Counted from the first letter of the stretch, positions 1-8,943 are shown. The stretch: DNA of 64,000 bases from Arachidicoccus soli (GCF_003600625.1 NZ_CP032489.1:186001-250000); one strand, 5' to 3'. Notes: generated from the sequence alone by a model not told the origin. Numbers and translations are program-made.

Positions 1-1
1 T

Positions 2-88
2 TTTTTTTGGTCGGATGGTTACTTTGTCTGTTCAATAGGTGAAGCATCGCCTGAAACTATCCGTCTATACATATTATCACAAGGGTAA
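2..88 (+). CDS. C-terminal fragment of an IS200/IS605-type Y1 transposase (cut by left edge)
   Basis: The frame starting at base 2 is open from the window edge and encodes about 28 residues ending ..WSDGYFVCSIGEASPETI, then RLYILSQG and a stop. This matches the C-terminal end of Y1 single-strand transposases (TnpA, Transposase_17 family): the WSDGYFV strand followed by the helix carrying the catalytic tyrosine, here probably the Tyr of RLYILSQ. These enzymes move IS200/IS605 elements as single-stranded circles, using hairpins at the ends instead of inverted repeats. The bulk of the gene lies outside the window, so whether the copy is intact cannot be judged. A related RAYT (REP-associated) enzyme is an alternative. 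Confidence 0.7.
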   Translation, partial: FFWSDGYFVCSIGEASPETIRLYILSQG

Positions 89-107
89 AAACCTTTGTGC
101 CTTACAT

Positions 108-132
108 CCCATCCACGCAGGCGATGAATGGG
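108..132 (+). other. Possible right-end hairpin of the IS200/IS605-type element
   Basis: Twenty bases after the transposase stop an imperfect hairpin can be drawn: CCCAT-C-CA pairs with TG-A-ATGGG around a 9-base loop, with one internal mismatch. IS200/IS605 elements carry subterminal hairpins recognised by TnpA, and this position fits a right end. The exact element boundary cannot be set without the left end. Confidence 0.4.
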
Positions 133-154
133 TTTTACGGCAGGTTTTATAAAA

Positions 155-184
155 AAATCCGACTATTATATGATAGTCGGATTT
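155..184 (-). terminator. Intrinsic terminator downstream of the tetR-type gene
   Basis: A perfect 12-bp stem (AAATCCGACTAT, 155-166, with ATAGTCGGATTT, 173-184) closes a 6-base loop. On the minus strand it is followed by a run of seven T, so it ends transcription of the regulator at 207-797. A T-rich stretch on the plus side suggests it may also stop transcription leaving the transposase region. Confidence 0.8.
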
Positions 185-206
185 GATTTTTAAGCAGCAG
201 TGGAGT

Positions 207-797
207 TTATTTTTTGAGCCCACCTATTAAAATGGAAATCATATTTTCTTCCAATTCATCGGGTGGGATTTGTGTTTTAGATCGATGCCAGGATTCTATA
301 CCGTTTACTGCGTGTAATAATAACCAAATAGTAGAGGGGACATTTATTTTTTTTATTTCACCAGCTTCCACTCCTTTGGTTATAATTTGATTGAAGCGCT
401 TACGGTAATTGTGTTTCATTGTTTGATAATTGGAAAGATAGGCGTCATCCAAATGTACCCATTCGCGATCAGCAACAATTACATTATCCGAATTTTCGAC
501 CATTTGTCTGATTTGAAAACGCAAAACTGTTTCAACTTTTTTCAGATAACTATCTTTAGAAGCTTCTACAGATTCTAAATGTTCATTGTACGTTGCTGCT
601 GTGTTGAAACAAATATCGTACAACAATTCTGATTTAGAACGGATATGATTATAAAGGCTTGCTGCTTCGATACCAATTTTTTCAGCTAGGTCGCGCATGC
701 TTGCTGCTTTATATCCACGCTGCCTAAAAAGTTCAGAAGCTGCGTGTAAAATTACTTCTCTCTTTGTGATGTCTTTGTCCGTTTTGATTCTTGCCAT
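207..797 (-). CDS. TetR/AcrR-family transcriptional regulator
   Basis: This 196-residue protein has the length and layout of TetR-family repressors. The N-terminal helix-turn-helix domain spans about residues 10-60, with the family pattern AASELFRQRGYKAASMRDLA followed by an IGIEAASLYNHIRSK-type recognition helix. The all-helical ligand-binding domain fills the rest. The aromatic C-terminal part (NGIESWHRS) resembles TetR_C domains of regulators linked to acyl-CoA or fatty-acid metabolism, but the ligand is not readable from sequence. It is a single gene facing away from the 891-1654 pair, with a strong terminator after it. The divergent 93-bp gap could hold its operator; I saw no clear palindrome there. 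Confidence 0.9.
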   Translation of the reverse strand: MARIKTDKDITKREVILHAASELFRQRGYKAASMRDLAEKIGIEAASLYNHIRSKSELLYDICFNTAATYNEHLESVEASKDSYLKKVETVLRFQIRQMVENSDNVIVADREWVHLDDAYLSNYQTMKHNYRKRFNQIITKGVEAGEIKKINVPSTIWLLLHAVNGIESWHRSKTQIPPDELEENMISILIGGLKK

Positions 798-890
798 AAA
801 TACAAAATTAAAATAGGTTCCTCAAATATACGAATTTAGACTTACACAAATTTAATTTGTAGTTTTATTGTAAAAATAACTTTTGTTGAA

Positions 891-1211
891 ATGGATAATC
901 TTGTAAATGAATTGATGGTAATATTGAATGCACCCATGCTGAAAGAACCTATTTCTGAAGAGGATTTAGTTAAGAAATTAGCCGTAATTGTGGAAAGATG
1001 GATAGAAAAGGATTTTAATCAATTTGTAGAAATACTGTACAGGGTTGATATAAATGAAAAGGTTTTGAAGGATAAGTTGAATAATGCTGCAATTGGTGAA
1101 ACAGGTGAAATAATTGCAAAGCTGCTTTTGGAAAGACAGAAACAAAAATTAGTTTTGCGCAATCAGTTTCATTTTTCGAAAGAAAATATTCCGGAAGATG
1201 AGCGTTGGTAA
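891..1211 (+). CDS. Small conserved-looking hypothetical protein
   Basis: A 106-residue protein rich in charged residues and predicted helix (EDLVKKLAVIVERWIEKD), with no signal peptide and no membrane segment, so probably cytosolic. It starts at an ATG 93 bp from the divergent tetR-type gene and lies 35 bp upstream of the YbgC-like thioesterase, so the two are probably co-transcribed. The stretch KLNNAAIGETGEIIAKLLLE looks like a helix-turn-helix arrangement but I do not recognise a family. Codon use resembles its neighbours, which supports a real gene. Confidence 0.75.
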   Translation: MDNLVNELMVILNAPMLKEPISEEDLVKKLAVIVERWIEKDFNQFVEILYRVDINEKVLKDKLNNAAIGETGEIIAKLLLERQKQKLVLRNQFHFSKENIPEDERW

Positions 1212-1246
1212 TTTTTTACTTTACATTTTCAACAGTATTTTAAACC

Positions 1247-1654
1247 ATGTATCAATCAACAACGCAAATAAGGGTACGTTATGCGGAAACCGATCAGATG
1301 AATGTTGTATACTATGGCAATTATGCACAGTATTTTGAAGTAGGTCGGGTGGAAGCGATTAGGCAATTAGGCTATAGCTATAAAGCGATGGAAGAAAAGG
1401 GAATTATACTCCCTGTGGTGGAAATGCATGCCAAATATTTACGATCTGCGTCCTATGATGAACTGCTCACTATCGTCACGACTATCCAAAAGATGCCAAC
1501 AAATCACGAAATAATTTTTGAAAGTGAAATCTATAACGAGAACAAAAAACTGCTTACAAAAGGTACGGTACACCTTTATTTTGTAAATAAAAATAATTGG
1601 AAGAAAACCTATATGCCGGAAGAGTTAGAGGAACGGTTGAAAGCATTTTTCTAA
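1247..1654 (+). CDS. YbgC/FadM-like acyl-CoA thioesterase (hot-dog fold)
   Basis: At 135 residues this is a standard single-domain 4HBT hot-dog thioesterase. The family signature is near the N-terminus: RYAETDQMNVVYYGNYAQYF, in which the Asp of ETDQMN is the expected catalytic residue and the following helix starts with YFEVGR. Members hydrolyse acyl-CoA thioesters in the cytosol; YbgC homologues often act near the envelope or in phospholipid metabolism. Substrate chain length cannot be deduced. It follows the hypothetical gene at 891 on the same strand and converges on the polyprenyl synthase gene with only 15 bp between the stops. Confidence 0.92.
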   Translation: MYQSTTQIRVRYAETDQMNVVYYGNYAQYFEVGRVEAIRQLGYSYKAMEEKGIILPVVEMHAKYLRSASYDELLTIVTTIQKMPTNHEIIFESEIYNENKKLLTKGTVHLYFVNKNNWKKTYMPEELEERLKAFF

Positions 1655-1669
1655 ACTGTTAGCAGGCGT

Positions 1670-2632
1670 TTAATATTTTCTATCCGTAGTAAATCTTACC
1701 AACTCTTCTAATGCATCTCTGATTTCCGAAGCCGGATAATGAAATAATAAATCAAGCGCCTCATCTCTAAATGTATTCATCTTTTGTTGTGCATATTCAA
1801 TTCCTCCGACTTTGTCAACTGCATCTAGGACAAACTTAATTTTATCTTTTTGTTTGTTTTGATTTTTGATAATGTAGATAATTTCCTTCCTTAGTGACGT
1901 ATCGCAATTATTTAATGTATATATAAGTGGTAAAGTCAATTTTTTCTCTTTAATGTCATTGCCTGTTGGTTTTCCAATTTTGGAAGAGCCATAGTCGAAT
2001 AAGTCGTCTTTTATTTGGAAAGCCATACCCACCTTTTCACCGAAGAGCTCCAGACGTTTAATATCTTCTTCATTATTGAATGTTGAACTTGCGCCAGCGC
2101 CACACGCAGAAGAAAGCAAAGATGCTGTTTTACCTTTTATTATATTATAATATACTGCTTCATCTAAATTTAGGTTGCGTGATTTTTCAATTTGGAGCAA
2201 TTCACCTTCACTCATCTGCTTTACTGCAGTGGATAATATTTGTAATACACGAAAATCTCCATTATCAATGGATAGTAATAAGCCTTTAGATAATAAATAA
2301 TCTCCTACTAAAACAGCTATCTTATTCTTCCAAACAGCATTTACGGAAAAAACACCGCGACGTTCATAAGACTCATCCACCACATCATCATGAACAAGGG
2401 TAGCCGTATGTAACAATTCTACCAAAGACGCAGCCCGGTAAGTTTTATCATTTATTTCCCCGCCTAATTTGGCGCAAAGTAATACAAACATTGGGCGCAG
2501 CTGTTTGCCTTTACGCTTTACAATATATTGCATGATGCGGTCCAGCAATGGAACTTTACTCTTTACAGCTTGTTTAAAATGGTCTTCAAACAGGGATAGT
2601 TCTAATGATATGAGGGTATTGGCATTCTTCAC
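1670..2632 (-). CDS. Polyprenyl (octaprenyl/heptaprenyl-type) diphosphate synthase
   Basis: A 320-residue trans-isoprenyl diphosphate synthase that extends farnesyl or geranylgeranyl diphosphate with isopentenyl diphosphate units to make the menaquinone side chain. Both aspartate-rich magnesium sites are visible: DDVVD after LVH (about residues 80-86) and DDLFDY after FQIK (about residues 210-216), plus KGKQLRP near residue 42 and GKPTGNDIKEKKLTLP after the second site. Length fits the IspB/long-chain group better than short FPP synthases. It is monocistronic and faces away from the OmpA-type gene. Product chain length is inferred from the phylum's usual menaquinone-7, not from sequence. Confidence 0.93.
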   Translation of the reverse strand: MKNANTLISLELSLFEDHFKQAVKSKVPLLDRIMQYIVKRKGKQLRPMFVLLCAKLGGEINDKTYRAASLVELLHTATLVHDDVVDESYERRGVFSVNAVWKNKIAVLVGDYLLSKGLLLSIDNGDFRVLQILSTAVKQMSEGELLQIEKSRNLNLDEAVYYNIIKGKTASLLSSACGAGASSTFNNEEDIKRLELFGEKVGMAFQIKDDLFDYGSSKIGKPTGNDIKEKKLTLPLIYTLNNCDTSLRKEIIYIIKNQNKQKDKIKFVLDAVDKVGGIEYAQQKMNTFRDEALDLLFHYPASEIRDALEELVRFTTDRKY

Positions 2633-2988
2633 GAATAGTACTTACTATAATTTAGGCTCGCTAAGATAGGATATATAAAATTGAAAATATTGTTTTCGTT
2701 GAACAGAAAAGTTGAGATGTTTTCATGCCTCAAATTTATAATTTTATAAAGTAAATTTTTTCTTTATAAACTGTCAACGAAATGTTTATTTGGCACGGTA
2801 TATGTTAAAAGTATTTCGACAATAAGTTTGGTGAAAACAAGTAACCGATTGCGTGGGCTTTTTTGTTATATTTGATATATAGTTAAACAATTAAATGTAA
2901 TAAAAATTTGCAATTTTAAAAACAATGTCTATTTTTGCCCACGAATATTCATTGGAAGCATTAAATTAAAAAAATTAAATCTCTACTT
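2633..2988. other. 356-bp divergent intergenic region between the polyprenyl synthase and OmpA-type genes
   Basis: Very AT-rich and without a credible ORF. It holds the promoter at 2907-2937 that reads toward the OmpA-type gene. Nothing else recognisable was found; the promoter of the divergent polyprenyl synthase gene must lie near 2640-2720 but no good TAnnTTTG match was seen. Confidence 0.6.
2907..2937 (+). promoter_or_regulatory. Bacteroidota-type promoter of the OmpA-family gene
   Basis: TTTG (2907-2910), a 19-bp spacer, then TATTTTTG (2930-2937) matches the TTTG / TAnnTTTG consensus used by the Bacteroidota primary sigma factor. Transcription should start near 2943, leaving a 5' leader of about 45 bases before the ATG at 2989. 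The leader has no clear Shine-Dalgarno sequence. Confidence 0.75.
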
Positions 2989-4713
2989 ATGGCAAGCAAA
3001 AAGTACACGATGATGTTAGGTCTATTAGGCCTTATCTCGACAGCAGCTTTTGCTCAGGACACCACTTCATCTTCTACGATGAATAACTCTATGAGCAAAA
3101 CCGGTACAAGCATTTCTGCAGGTACCAACGCTGACGATTCTTGGATTTACGATGGCACGAACCGTGTTCGCGCTTCTCAAGATGCTCAGCAAACTAGTTT
3201 CCTAAACCACACAAGCGTATATCCCGCAAAACCAAAAAGCATGTGGGAATTAGGTATTGGTGTGGGCCCTTCTTTTTTACTAGGACCAATTGATCCAAGA
3301 TTTGGATATGGTGCAAGTATTTCTTTAAGAAAATCTTTAAGTCATATCTTCTCTATTAGAGCACAATATGGTGCATCAATGAACTATGGTCAGGACTTTC
3401 AATTAAGATCAATCGGTGAAGCCGCTTTAGGTACAGATCCGAATGGCGTTGCAACTAAGTATGCGACCGCAAATGGAGGAAAATATTTGGCGAATTATAA
3501 AACTTTCTTGCAGACAGCATCTGCTGATTTGATCGCAGATTTAAATGCAATCAGTAGCTACAGAGGTAATGAAAAAACTTCTTGGTATGTTTTAGCTGGA
3601 TATACTTTTGGATGGGCAGATGTTGCTGAAAATCTGCTTAATTCAAGTGGAGCTGCTTATGATTGGTCTTCTTTACCTACTGGCTCCAGAAAAGATATTA
3701 GAAATTATGCAGATGGTCAACTCCATGCAAATCAATCTAATAAAATTTTAGATACAAAAGGGAATAATGATTTTGGAAGACAATATGAAACTGCAGTAGA
3801 TGGTAATAGCCGTTCCAATGCAATTGGAAGCGCGCCTCCTGTAACCCGTCATGGTTTAGACGCTGGAATGGGCATAGCTTTTAAAGTTTCTCCAAGATTC
3901 AATATTGGCATTGAACAGAAATTTACTTTCTTCTTCGGAAATTCTGATATGCTTGTTGGTTTAAATAACAGAGTTAACCAACAAACTACATTAAGCTCTA
4001 CTCAAGTTCGTTTCAACTTTAACTTAGGTAATAGTTCTAAACGTGTAGAACCATTGAACTGGGTTAATCCTAACAACTATCTTTACAATAAAGTTGCAGA
4101 AGCACCTTATTTGCCAGATGCTGATGGTGATGGCGTAACTGATCAATTCGATTTAGAACCAAATACTCCAAAAGGATGTGCTGTTGATACTCATGGCCGT
4201 TCTTTAGATACTGATGGTGACGGTGTTCCTGATTGTCGTGATAAACAAGTGTTGACTCCACAATCTTGGTTCCCAGTTGATGCTGATGGTGTTGGTACAG
4301 AACCAGAACCAGCTTGTTGCGCAGCGCTTCGCGATAGCTTAGCACATATGCAAGTAGCTCCTTCATGTTCTATTGCAAACTTACCAAGTGTAAGATTCAG
4401 CAAATCAAGTGTTAAATTGGATGATGCTGCTCAAGCTGCTTTAACTTCTGCTGCTGCACAATTGAACGCTAACCCTAACTGTAAAGTGAAACTTGTTGGT
4501 TACGGTGCTTCTAACAAACGTGCTCAACAATTAAGTTGGGATAGAGTAAATGCAGTTAAGAACTTCTTGATTGAAAAACAAGGTATCTCTGAAGGTCGTA
4601 TCATCTTCACTTATGGTTATGATGGCGATGCAAATACTGTAGATCTTCAATCTACAACAGAAGAAGGTCCTAGTACAGTTCCTGCTCCACATCCAAACTT
4701 GCAAAAATCTTAA
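2989..4713 (+). CDS. OmpA-family outer-membrane protein with type-3 thrombospondin-like repeats
   Basis: A 574-residue secreted protein. Residues 1-22 form a signal peptide ending AAFAQ; residues 80-350 look like an outer-membrane beta-barrel (alternating aromatic strands, internal GIGVGPSFLLG); residues 375-425 hold acidic calcium-type repeats (DADGDGVTDQFD, DTDGDGVPDCRD); residues 460-545 are an OmpA/MotB-like domain. In that domain the usual GHTD motif reads GYGA, so the aspartate that normally binds diaminopimelate is absent, while the arginine of LSWDRVNAV is kept. Cysteine pairs flank the linker. Strong promoter, strong terminator and single-gene layout suggest an abundant envelope protein. 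Anchoring to peptidoglycan is therefore uncertain. Confidence 0.88.
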   Translation: MASKKYTMMLGLLGLISTAAFAQDTTSSSTMNNSMSKTGTSISAGTNADDSWIYDGTNRVRASQDAQQTSFLNHTSVYPAKPKSMWELGIGVGPSFLLGPIDPRFGYGASISLRKSLSHIFSIRAQYGASMNYGQDFQLRSIGEAALGTDPNGVATKYATANGGKYLANYKTFLQTASADLIADLNAISSYRGNEKTSWYVLAGYTFGWADVAENLLNSSGAAYDWSSLPTGSRKDIRNYADGQLHANQSNKILDTKGNNDFGRQYETAVDGNSRSNAIGSAPPVTRHGLDAGMGIAFKVSPRFNIGIEQKFTFFFGNSDMLVGLNNRVNQQTTLSSTQVRFNFNLGNSSKRVEPLNWVNPNNYLYNKVAEAPYLPDADGDGVTDQFDLEPNTPKGCAVDTHGRSLDTDGDGVPDCRDKQVLTPQSWFPVDADGVGTEPEPACCAALRDSLAHMQVAPSCSIANLPSVRFSKSSVKLDDAAQAALTSAAAQLNANPNCKVKLVGYGASNKRAQQLSWDRVNAVKNFLIEKQGISEGRIIFTYGYDGDANTVDLQSTTEEGPSTVPAPHPNLQKS

Positions 4714-4740
4714 TTAAAGATTTATAGCATTTAAATATTG

Positions 4741-4771
4741 AAGCCGCCCAATAAATTTGGGCGGCTTTTTT
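4741..4771 (+). terminator. Intrinsic terminator of the OmpA-family gene
   Basis: An 11-bp perfect stem (AAGCCGCCCAA with TTGGGCGGCTT, 4741-4751 and 4757-4767) with a 5-base loop is followed by a run of T. Its GC-rich core stands out sharply in this AT-rich region. Confidence 0.92.
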
Positions 4772-4844
4772 TATAAATATTATCCACTAATATCTTTCAG
4801 TATAAATATCTTTAATTACCTTACTCTCATAAAAACTATGGAAG

Positions 4845-5561
4845 ATGTGTAAAGTATTTATTTCTGTTTTCTTTTTGATGATTTGTATAAACACATTTGC
4901 TCAGACTAAAAATTTCTATGGAAAAATTCTGGATAGTGTTACCTATTTGCCGGTTCAGGACGTACAAATAGAAAACTTAAATACACATGCTACTGATGTG
5001 ACGAATACTGATGGCTTATTTTTAATAAAAGCGAGCTTAAATGATTCTTTGTCAATTTTGCGCGTAGGCTATTATGACACAAAATATGTTATCAATAAAA
5101 ACTCCGCATTACCGGATACATTATTAATAATGATTACTCCTAAAACAGAAGATCTTCAAAGTGTTACTGTGTCAAGCTATTCTTATGCTGACTATCAGGC
5201 AGATAGTTTGCAACGTCGCAGGGATTTTGAAAGCTTGATTGGCTATCCTCACCGGATGTTTAGCCAAGCCAATACAGGCGCTGGAATTGGTTTAAGTTTG
5301 GATAGGCTCTTTGGAAGAAAAGATAGAAATAAAAAGCGTGCTTATAGATTTCTATTAGAAAATGAGCAACAGGAATACATTGACTTTCGCTTCAACCCTA
5401 TTTTAATACATAGTTACACAGGACTGAGAGGAGATAGTTTAAAGGCGTTTATTCATCAGTATGAGCCATCATATGAATGGTTACGTACGCATACTGACAA
5501 CGAAAGTATTATGTATTATATTAATGAAAAGCTTAAGGTGTATAATCATAGCAACAAATAA
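4845..5561 (+). CDS. Secreted protein with carboxypeptidase-regulatory-like domain
   Basis: A 238-residue exported protein: signal peptide about residues 1-19 ending TFAQ, then a CarboxypepD_reg-like beta-sandwich at about residues 23-100 (GKILDSVTYLPVQDVQIENL, then NTDGLFLIKA). The remaining 130 residues are polar, with a basic stretch RRRDFESLIGYPHRM and RLFGRKDRNKKRAYRF; I do not recognise that part. The Cys at residue 2 precedes the hydrophobic core and is not a lipobox. Such proteins are common in Bacteroidota and tend to sit in the periplasm or outer-membrane inner face. It lies after the OmpA terminator and 105 bp before the RND exporter gene, so it may have its own promoter. Function unknown. 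Confidence 0.8.
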   Translation: MCKVFISVFFLMICINTFAQTKNFYGKILDSVTYLPVQDVQIENLNTHATDVTNTDGLFLIKASLNDSLSILRVGYYDTKYVINKNSALPDTLLIMITPKTEDLQSVTVSSYSYADYQADSLQRRRDFESLIGYPHRMFSQANTGAGIGLSLDRLFGRKDRNKKRAYRFLLENEQQEYIDFRFNPILIHSYTGLRGDSLKAFIHQYEPSYEWLRTHTDNESIMYYINEKLKVYNHSNK

Positions 5562-5666
5562 TTATAAACTTTTAATTGTGCTCTTAATTTCTTACCGACC
5601 TTTGTGCTCTTTATAGAAAATCTTATACAAGTTTAGTTACTATCTTTTTACAAAATTTAATTTCAT

Positions 5667-7997
5667 ATGTGGTATAGGCTCGGAAAATTTATTATTAAAA
5701 ACCGGTTAGTTCTGTTAATAATACTCATACTTTCTACGGCGTTTATGGCCTACAAAGCCATGGATATAAAAATGAGTTATGATTTTTCCAAAGCTGTCCC
5801 ACCCTCTAATCAAAAATATAAAGATTATCAAGCTTTTCTAAAGAAGTTTGGACAAGATGGAAATACAGTTGTGGTGGGCTTTTCAACCAAACAAATTGCT
5901 AATAAAGAGATTTTCAATAAAGTTGCGACATTGCAAAAATCCATTAGAAAAGCAAGAGGAGTTATTGGTGTATTAAGTATGCCAACTGCCATTAATTTAT
6001 TGAAAAATGATAGTGCACAAAAGTTTTCCGCAGTAAATGTTTTTCATCCACCTTACCAAGATCAAGCTGCCTTAGATAGTGATATGGCTGTTTTTAATAG
6101 CTTACTGTTTTATAAAGACTTGTTGTACAATCAGCGGACAGATGCTTATGTAATGGCTGTTCAACTGGATACAAAATTGATAAATAGTAAAGCCCGTACT
6201 GAGATTATTGACGGTATTCTTAGGCCTATTACACAGTTTGAGGAAGATACACATATTTCTACGCATGTAAGCGGATTACCATACATAAGAACACGTGTGA
6301 GCGACAAGATTGCCCACGAACTGAATTGGTTTTTAGCAGGCTCTTTCTTACTTTCTGCAATAACGCTACTGTTATTCTTTCGTTCAATTTCTGCAATGCT
6401 TACAAGCTTGGCAGTTGTAGCTATGGGTGTTATATGGAGTATGGGGACAATGGTATTGCTAGGTTATAAAATTACCTTACTTACTGCACTTATACCTCCT
6501 TTAATTGTTGTTATTGGAATTCCTAACTGTATTTATTTTTTAAATAAATATCATTCGGTTTATAAAGTGGCGGAGAATAAAAATCAGGCAATTGTTGATA
6601 TGATTGGCCGCATGGGAATTGTGACGCTGTTCTGCAATATTGCAGCGGCTATTGGTTTTGCGGTATTTGCTTTTACGAGTAGCGACTTGCTGAAAGAATT
6701 CGGAGTAGTATCAGGTATTAATATAATGTTGTTATTTTTTATCTCCTTAATCTTTATACCGGCAGTATTGAGTTATTTAGGTCCTCCTAAACCTAAACAT
6801 GTTCGCTATTTAGAAAGTAAAAGTTTAACCAATGTTCTAATTAAAATTGAACGCTGGACTTTCTTACATACTAAATACGTATATGGGGTAACACTAGTGT
6901 TAGTGGTTTTTTCAATTATGGGGATATTGCGTATGCGGAGTGATGCCCATGTTGTAGATGATTTACCTCAATCTGATAAAATATACACAGATTTGAAGTG
7001 GTTTGAAAGTAATTTTAATGGGGTAATGCCTTTGGAGGTTATTATAGATACAAAAAAGAAAGACGGCCTCTTTAGGAACCTGCGCACAATTGAAAAAATT
7101 GATAGATTCTCTAATTATTTGGATTCTCAACCTGCGATGGCAAAACCATTATCTTTTGTAGAAGCATTAAAATTTGCAAGGCAAGCTTTTTATAATGGGG
7201 ATAGTAGCTATTATGGTGTGCTTACGCAGTTTGAATTGCCCTTTATGGCAAATTATATCAAGTCTGCCAATAACCAATCGCAGGACAGTTCTGCTGTTAA
7301 AAGTTCATTCGGAAGTATGATGCATAGTTTTATAGATTCGTCTAAACAAATTGCACGTATAAGCGTGAATATGAAAGATATTGGAAGTGCAAAATTGCCA
7401 TCATTACTGAATAGATATCAAAAAAAGGCAGACCAGATATTTGATACAGCACATTACAAAGTAACATTTACTGGTTCTACAGTTACCTTCTTAGAAGGCT
7501 CCAATTATATAATTCATGGATTGCAGGAGAGCATTTTCTGGGCCTTCATCTTAATTGCTCTGGCAATGCTTTATTTATTCCAATCATTTAGAATATTGTT
7601 TTGTTCGCTTATACCCAATATCATTCCATTATTAGTTACTGCCGGAGTTATGGGATGGGTTGGTATTACCATAAAGCCCTCGACAGTATTAGTTTTTAGC
7701 GTGGCATTAGGAATTGCAATAGATATTACTATAAGATTCCTGATAAATTTCAAGCAAGAATTGCCAAAAGAAAATAACGATGTAAATAATACGCTTAAAC
7801 AAACGATCAATACGACCGGTATTAGCATTATTTATACTTCGCTAGTCTTGGTAGCTGGTTTTGTGATTTTTTGCTTTAGTGAGTTTGCAGGAACACGTAG
7901 TCTTGGTTGGCTGACATCTTTAACTTTAGCCGTAGCAACTTTTACCAATTTGGTTTTACTTCCTGTTCTAATTAAAACTTTCTCTCGAAAAAAATAA
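5667..7997 (+). CDS. RND-superfamily (MMPL-type) membrane exporter
   Basis: A 776-residue integral membrane protein with the classic two-fold RND layout: one helix at about 13-32, a large periplasmic loop to about residue 218, a five-helix block (about 220-375), a second single helix near 408-428, a second loop, and a final five-helix block from about 625 to the C-terminus. The N-terminal MWYRLGKFIIKNR and sterol-sensing-like segments (IPPLIVVIGIPNCIYFLNKY) are typical of predicted exporters of the MMPL/COG1033 group. Such proteins use the proton gradient to move lipids or hydrophobic compounds. No membrane-fusion or TolC partner is adjacent, which fits a lipid or hopanoid exporter better than a drug pump. 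The substrate is unknown. Confidence 0.88.
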   Translation: MWYRLGKFIIKNRLVLLIILILSTAFMAYKAMDIKMSYDFSKAVPPSNQKYKDYQAFLKKFGQDGNTVVVGFSTKQIANKEIFNKVATLQKSIRKARGVIGVLSMPTAINLLKNDSAQKFSAVNVFHPPYQDQAALDSDMAVFNSLLFYKDLLYNQRTDAYVMAVQLDTKLINSKARTEIIDGILRPITQFEEDTHISTHVSGLPYIRTRVSDKIAHELNWFLAGSFLLSAITLLLFFRSISAMLTSLAVVAMGVIWSMGTMVLLGYKITLLTALIPPLIVVIGIPNCIYFLNKYHSVYKVAENKNQAIVDMIGRMGIVTLFCNIAAAIGFAVFAFTSSDLLKEFGVVSGINIMLLFFISLIFIPAVLSYLGPPKPKHVRYLESKSLTNVLIKIERWTFLHTKYVYGVTLVLVVFSIMGILRMRSDAHVVDDLPQSDKIYTDLKWFESNFNGVMPLEVIIDTKKKDGLFRNLRTIEKIDRFSNYLDSQPAMAKPLSFVEALKFARQAFYNGDSSYYGVLTQFELPFMANYIKSANNQSQDSSAVKSSFGSMMHSFIDSSKQIARISVNMKDIGSAKLPSLLNRYQKKADQIFDTAHYKVTFTGSTVTFLEGSNYIIHGLQESIFWAFILIALAMLYLFQSFRILFCSLIPNIIPLLVTAGVMGWVGITIKPSTVLVFSVALGIAIDITIRFLINFKQELPKENNDVNNTLKQTINTTGISIIYTSLVLVAGFVIFCFSEFAGTRSLGWLTSLTLAVATFTNLVLLPVLIKTFSRKK

Positions 7998-8003
7998 AAA
8001 TAC

Positions 8004-8035
8004 TTGCTTAATACGCCTGCATGTACTTAAATTTG
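8004..8035 (+). promoter_or_regulatory. Promoter of murI
   Basis: TTG (8004-8006), a 21-bp spacer and TAAATTTG (8028-8035) fit the Bacteroidota consensus. The predicted transcription start, about 8040-8042, coincides with the first in-frame ATG (8040), which is one reason to prefer the second ATG (8049) as the murI start. Confidence 0.6.
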
Positions 8036-8048
8036 AGCTATGCTTACA

Positions 8049-8867
8049 ATGCGACCTATTGGTGTATTTGATTCAGGTTTTGGCGGCCTCACAATTTTAA
8101 AAGAGATACAGGCCAAACTTCCTCAGTACGATTATATCTACTTGGGTGATAATGCCCGGGCTCCTTATGGTACGCGTAGTTTTGAAACAGTTTATCAATA
8201 TACCTTACAATGTGTTAAGTGGTTTTTTGAACAGGGTTGCCCCTTGGTAATTTTGGCTTGCAATACTGCTTCCGCTAAGGCTTTGCGTACGATACAACAG
8301 AATGATTTGCCTGTTATGGGAGAAGCGAAAAGAGTACTGGGCATTGTGCGCCCTACCAGTGAAGTTGTGGGTAATTATTCTTCCAATAAAAAGATTGGCA
8401 TATTAGCAACGAAAGGGACAGTATTATCAAATTCTTATGTGATAGAAATTAATAAGTTTTTCCCGGAAGTAGAAGTCGTGCAAGAAGCTTGTCCCATTTG
8501 GGTCCCGCTAGTGGAATATGGTGAATATAAAACCGCTGGTGCAGATTTCTTTATTAAGAAACATATTGAAGAATTATTTAAAAAACAGCGTAATATAGAT
8601 ACCATCTTACTTGCATGTACACATTATCCATTATTAGCCAAGAAGATTAAAGAATTCGTTCCTGTGGATGTAACTATTTTATCTCAAGGAGCAATTGTTG
8701 CTAATAGTTTACGTGATTATTTACATCGCCATAAGCAAATGGAAGAAAGTATTTCAAAGAATGAAAAAACTATGTTTTATACCACAGACGATGTGACGAA
8801 CTTTAATTATCAGGCCGAAATATTTTATGGAAAGCATGTAGCGGCACAGCAATTACATTTGTCATAA
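8049..8867 (+). CDS. murI: Glutamate racemase
   Basis: A 272-residue enzyme that converts L-glutamate to D-glutamate for peptidoglycan. The two-cysteine active site is intact: ACNTASA near residue 72 and LACTHYPLL near residue 192. The N-terminal IGVFDSGFGGLTILKEI loop carries the conserved Asp and Ser that bind substrate. An upstream ATG at 8040 would add MLT, but the promoter box ends five bases before it and homologues generally start at M(R/K)PIGVFDSG, so 8049 is preferred. The preceding exporter gene ends 51 bp upstream, so the promoter makes this an independent unit. Confidence 0.96.
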   Translation: MRPIGVFDSGFGGLTILKEIQAKLPQYDYIYLGDNARAPYGTRSFETVYQYTLQCVKWFFEQGCPLVILACNTASAKALRTIQQNDLPVMGEAKRVLGIVRPTSEVVGNYSSNKKIGILATKGTVLSNSYVIEINKFFPEVEVVQEACPIWVPLVEYGEYKTAGADFFIKKHIEELFKKQRNIDTILLACTHYPLLAKKIKEFVPVDVTILSQGAIVANSLRDYLHRHKQMEESISKNEKTMFYTTDDVTNFNYQAEIFYGKHVAAQQLHLS

Positions 8868-8943
8868 ACATTCAATAATCTAAATAGGCATAAATTTTAT
8901 AAAAGGGTTTTAAAAATTCCTTTAATAACTTTAAAAAAATATA

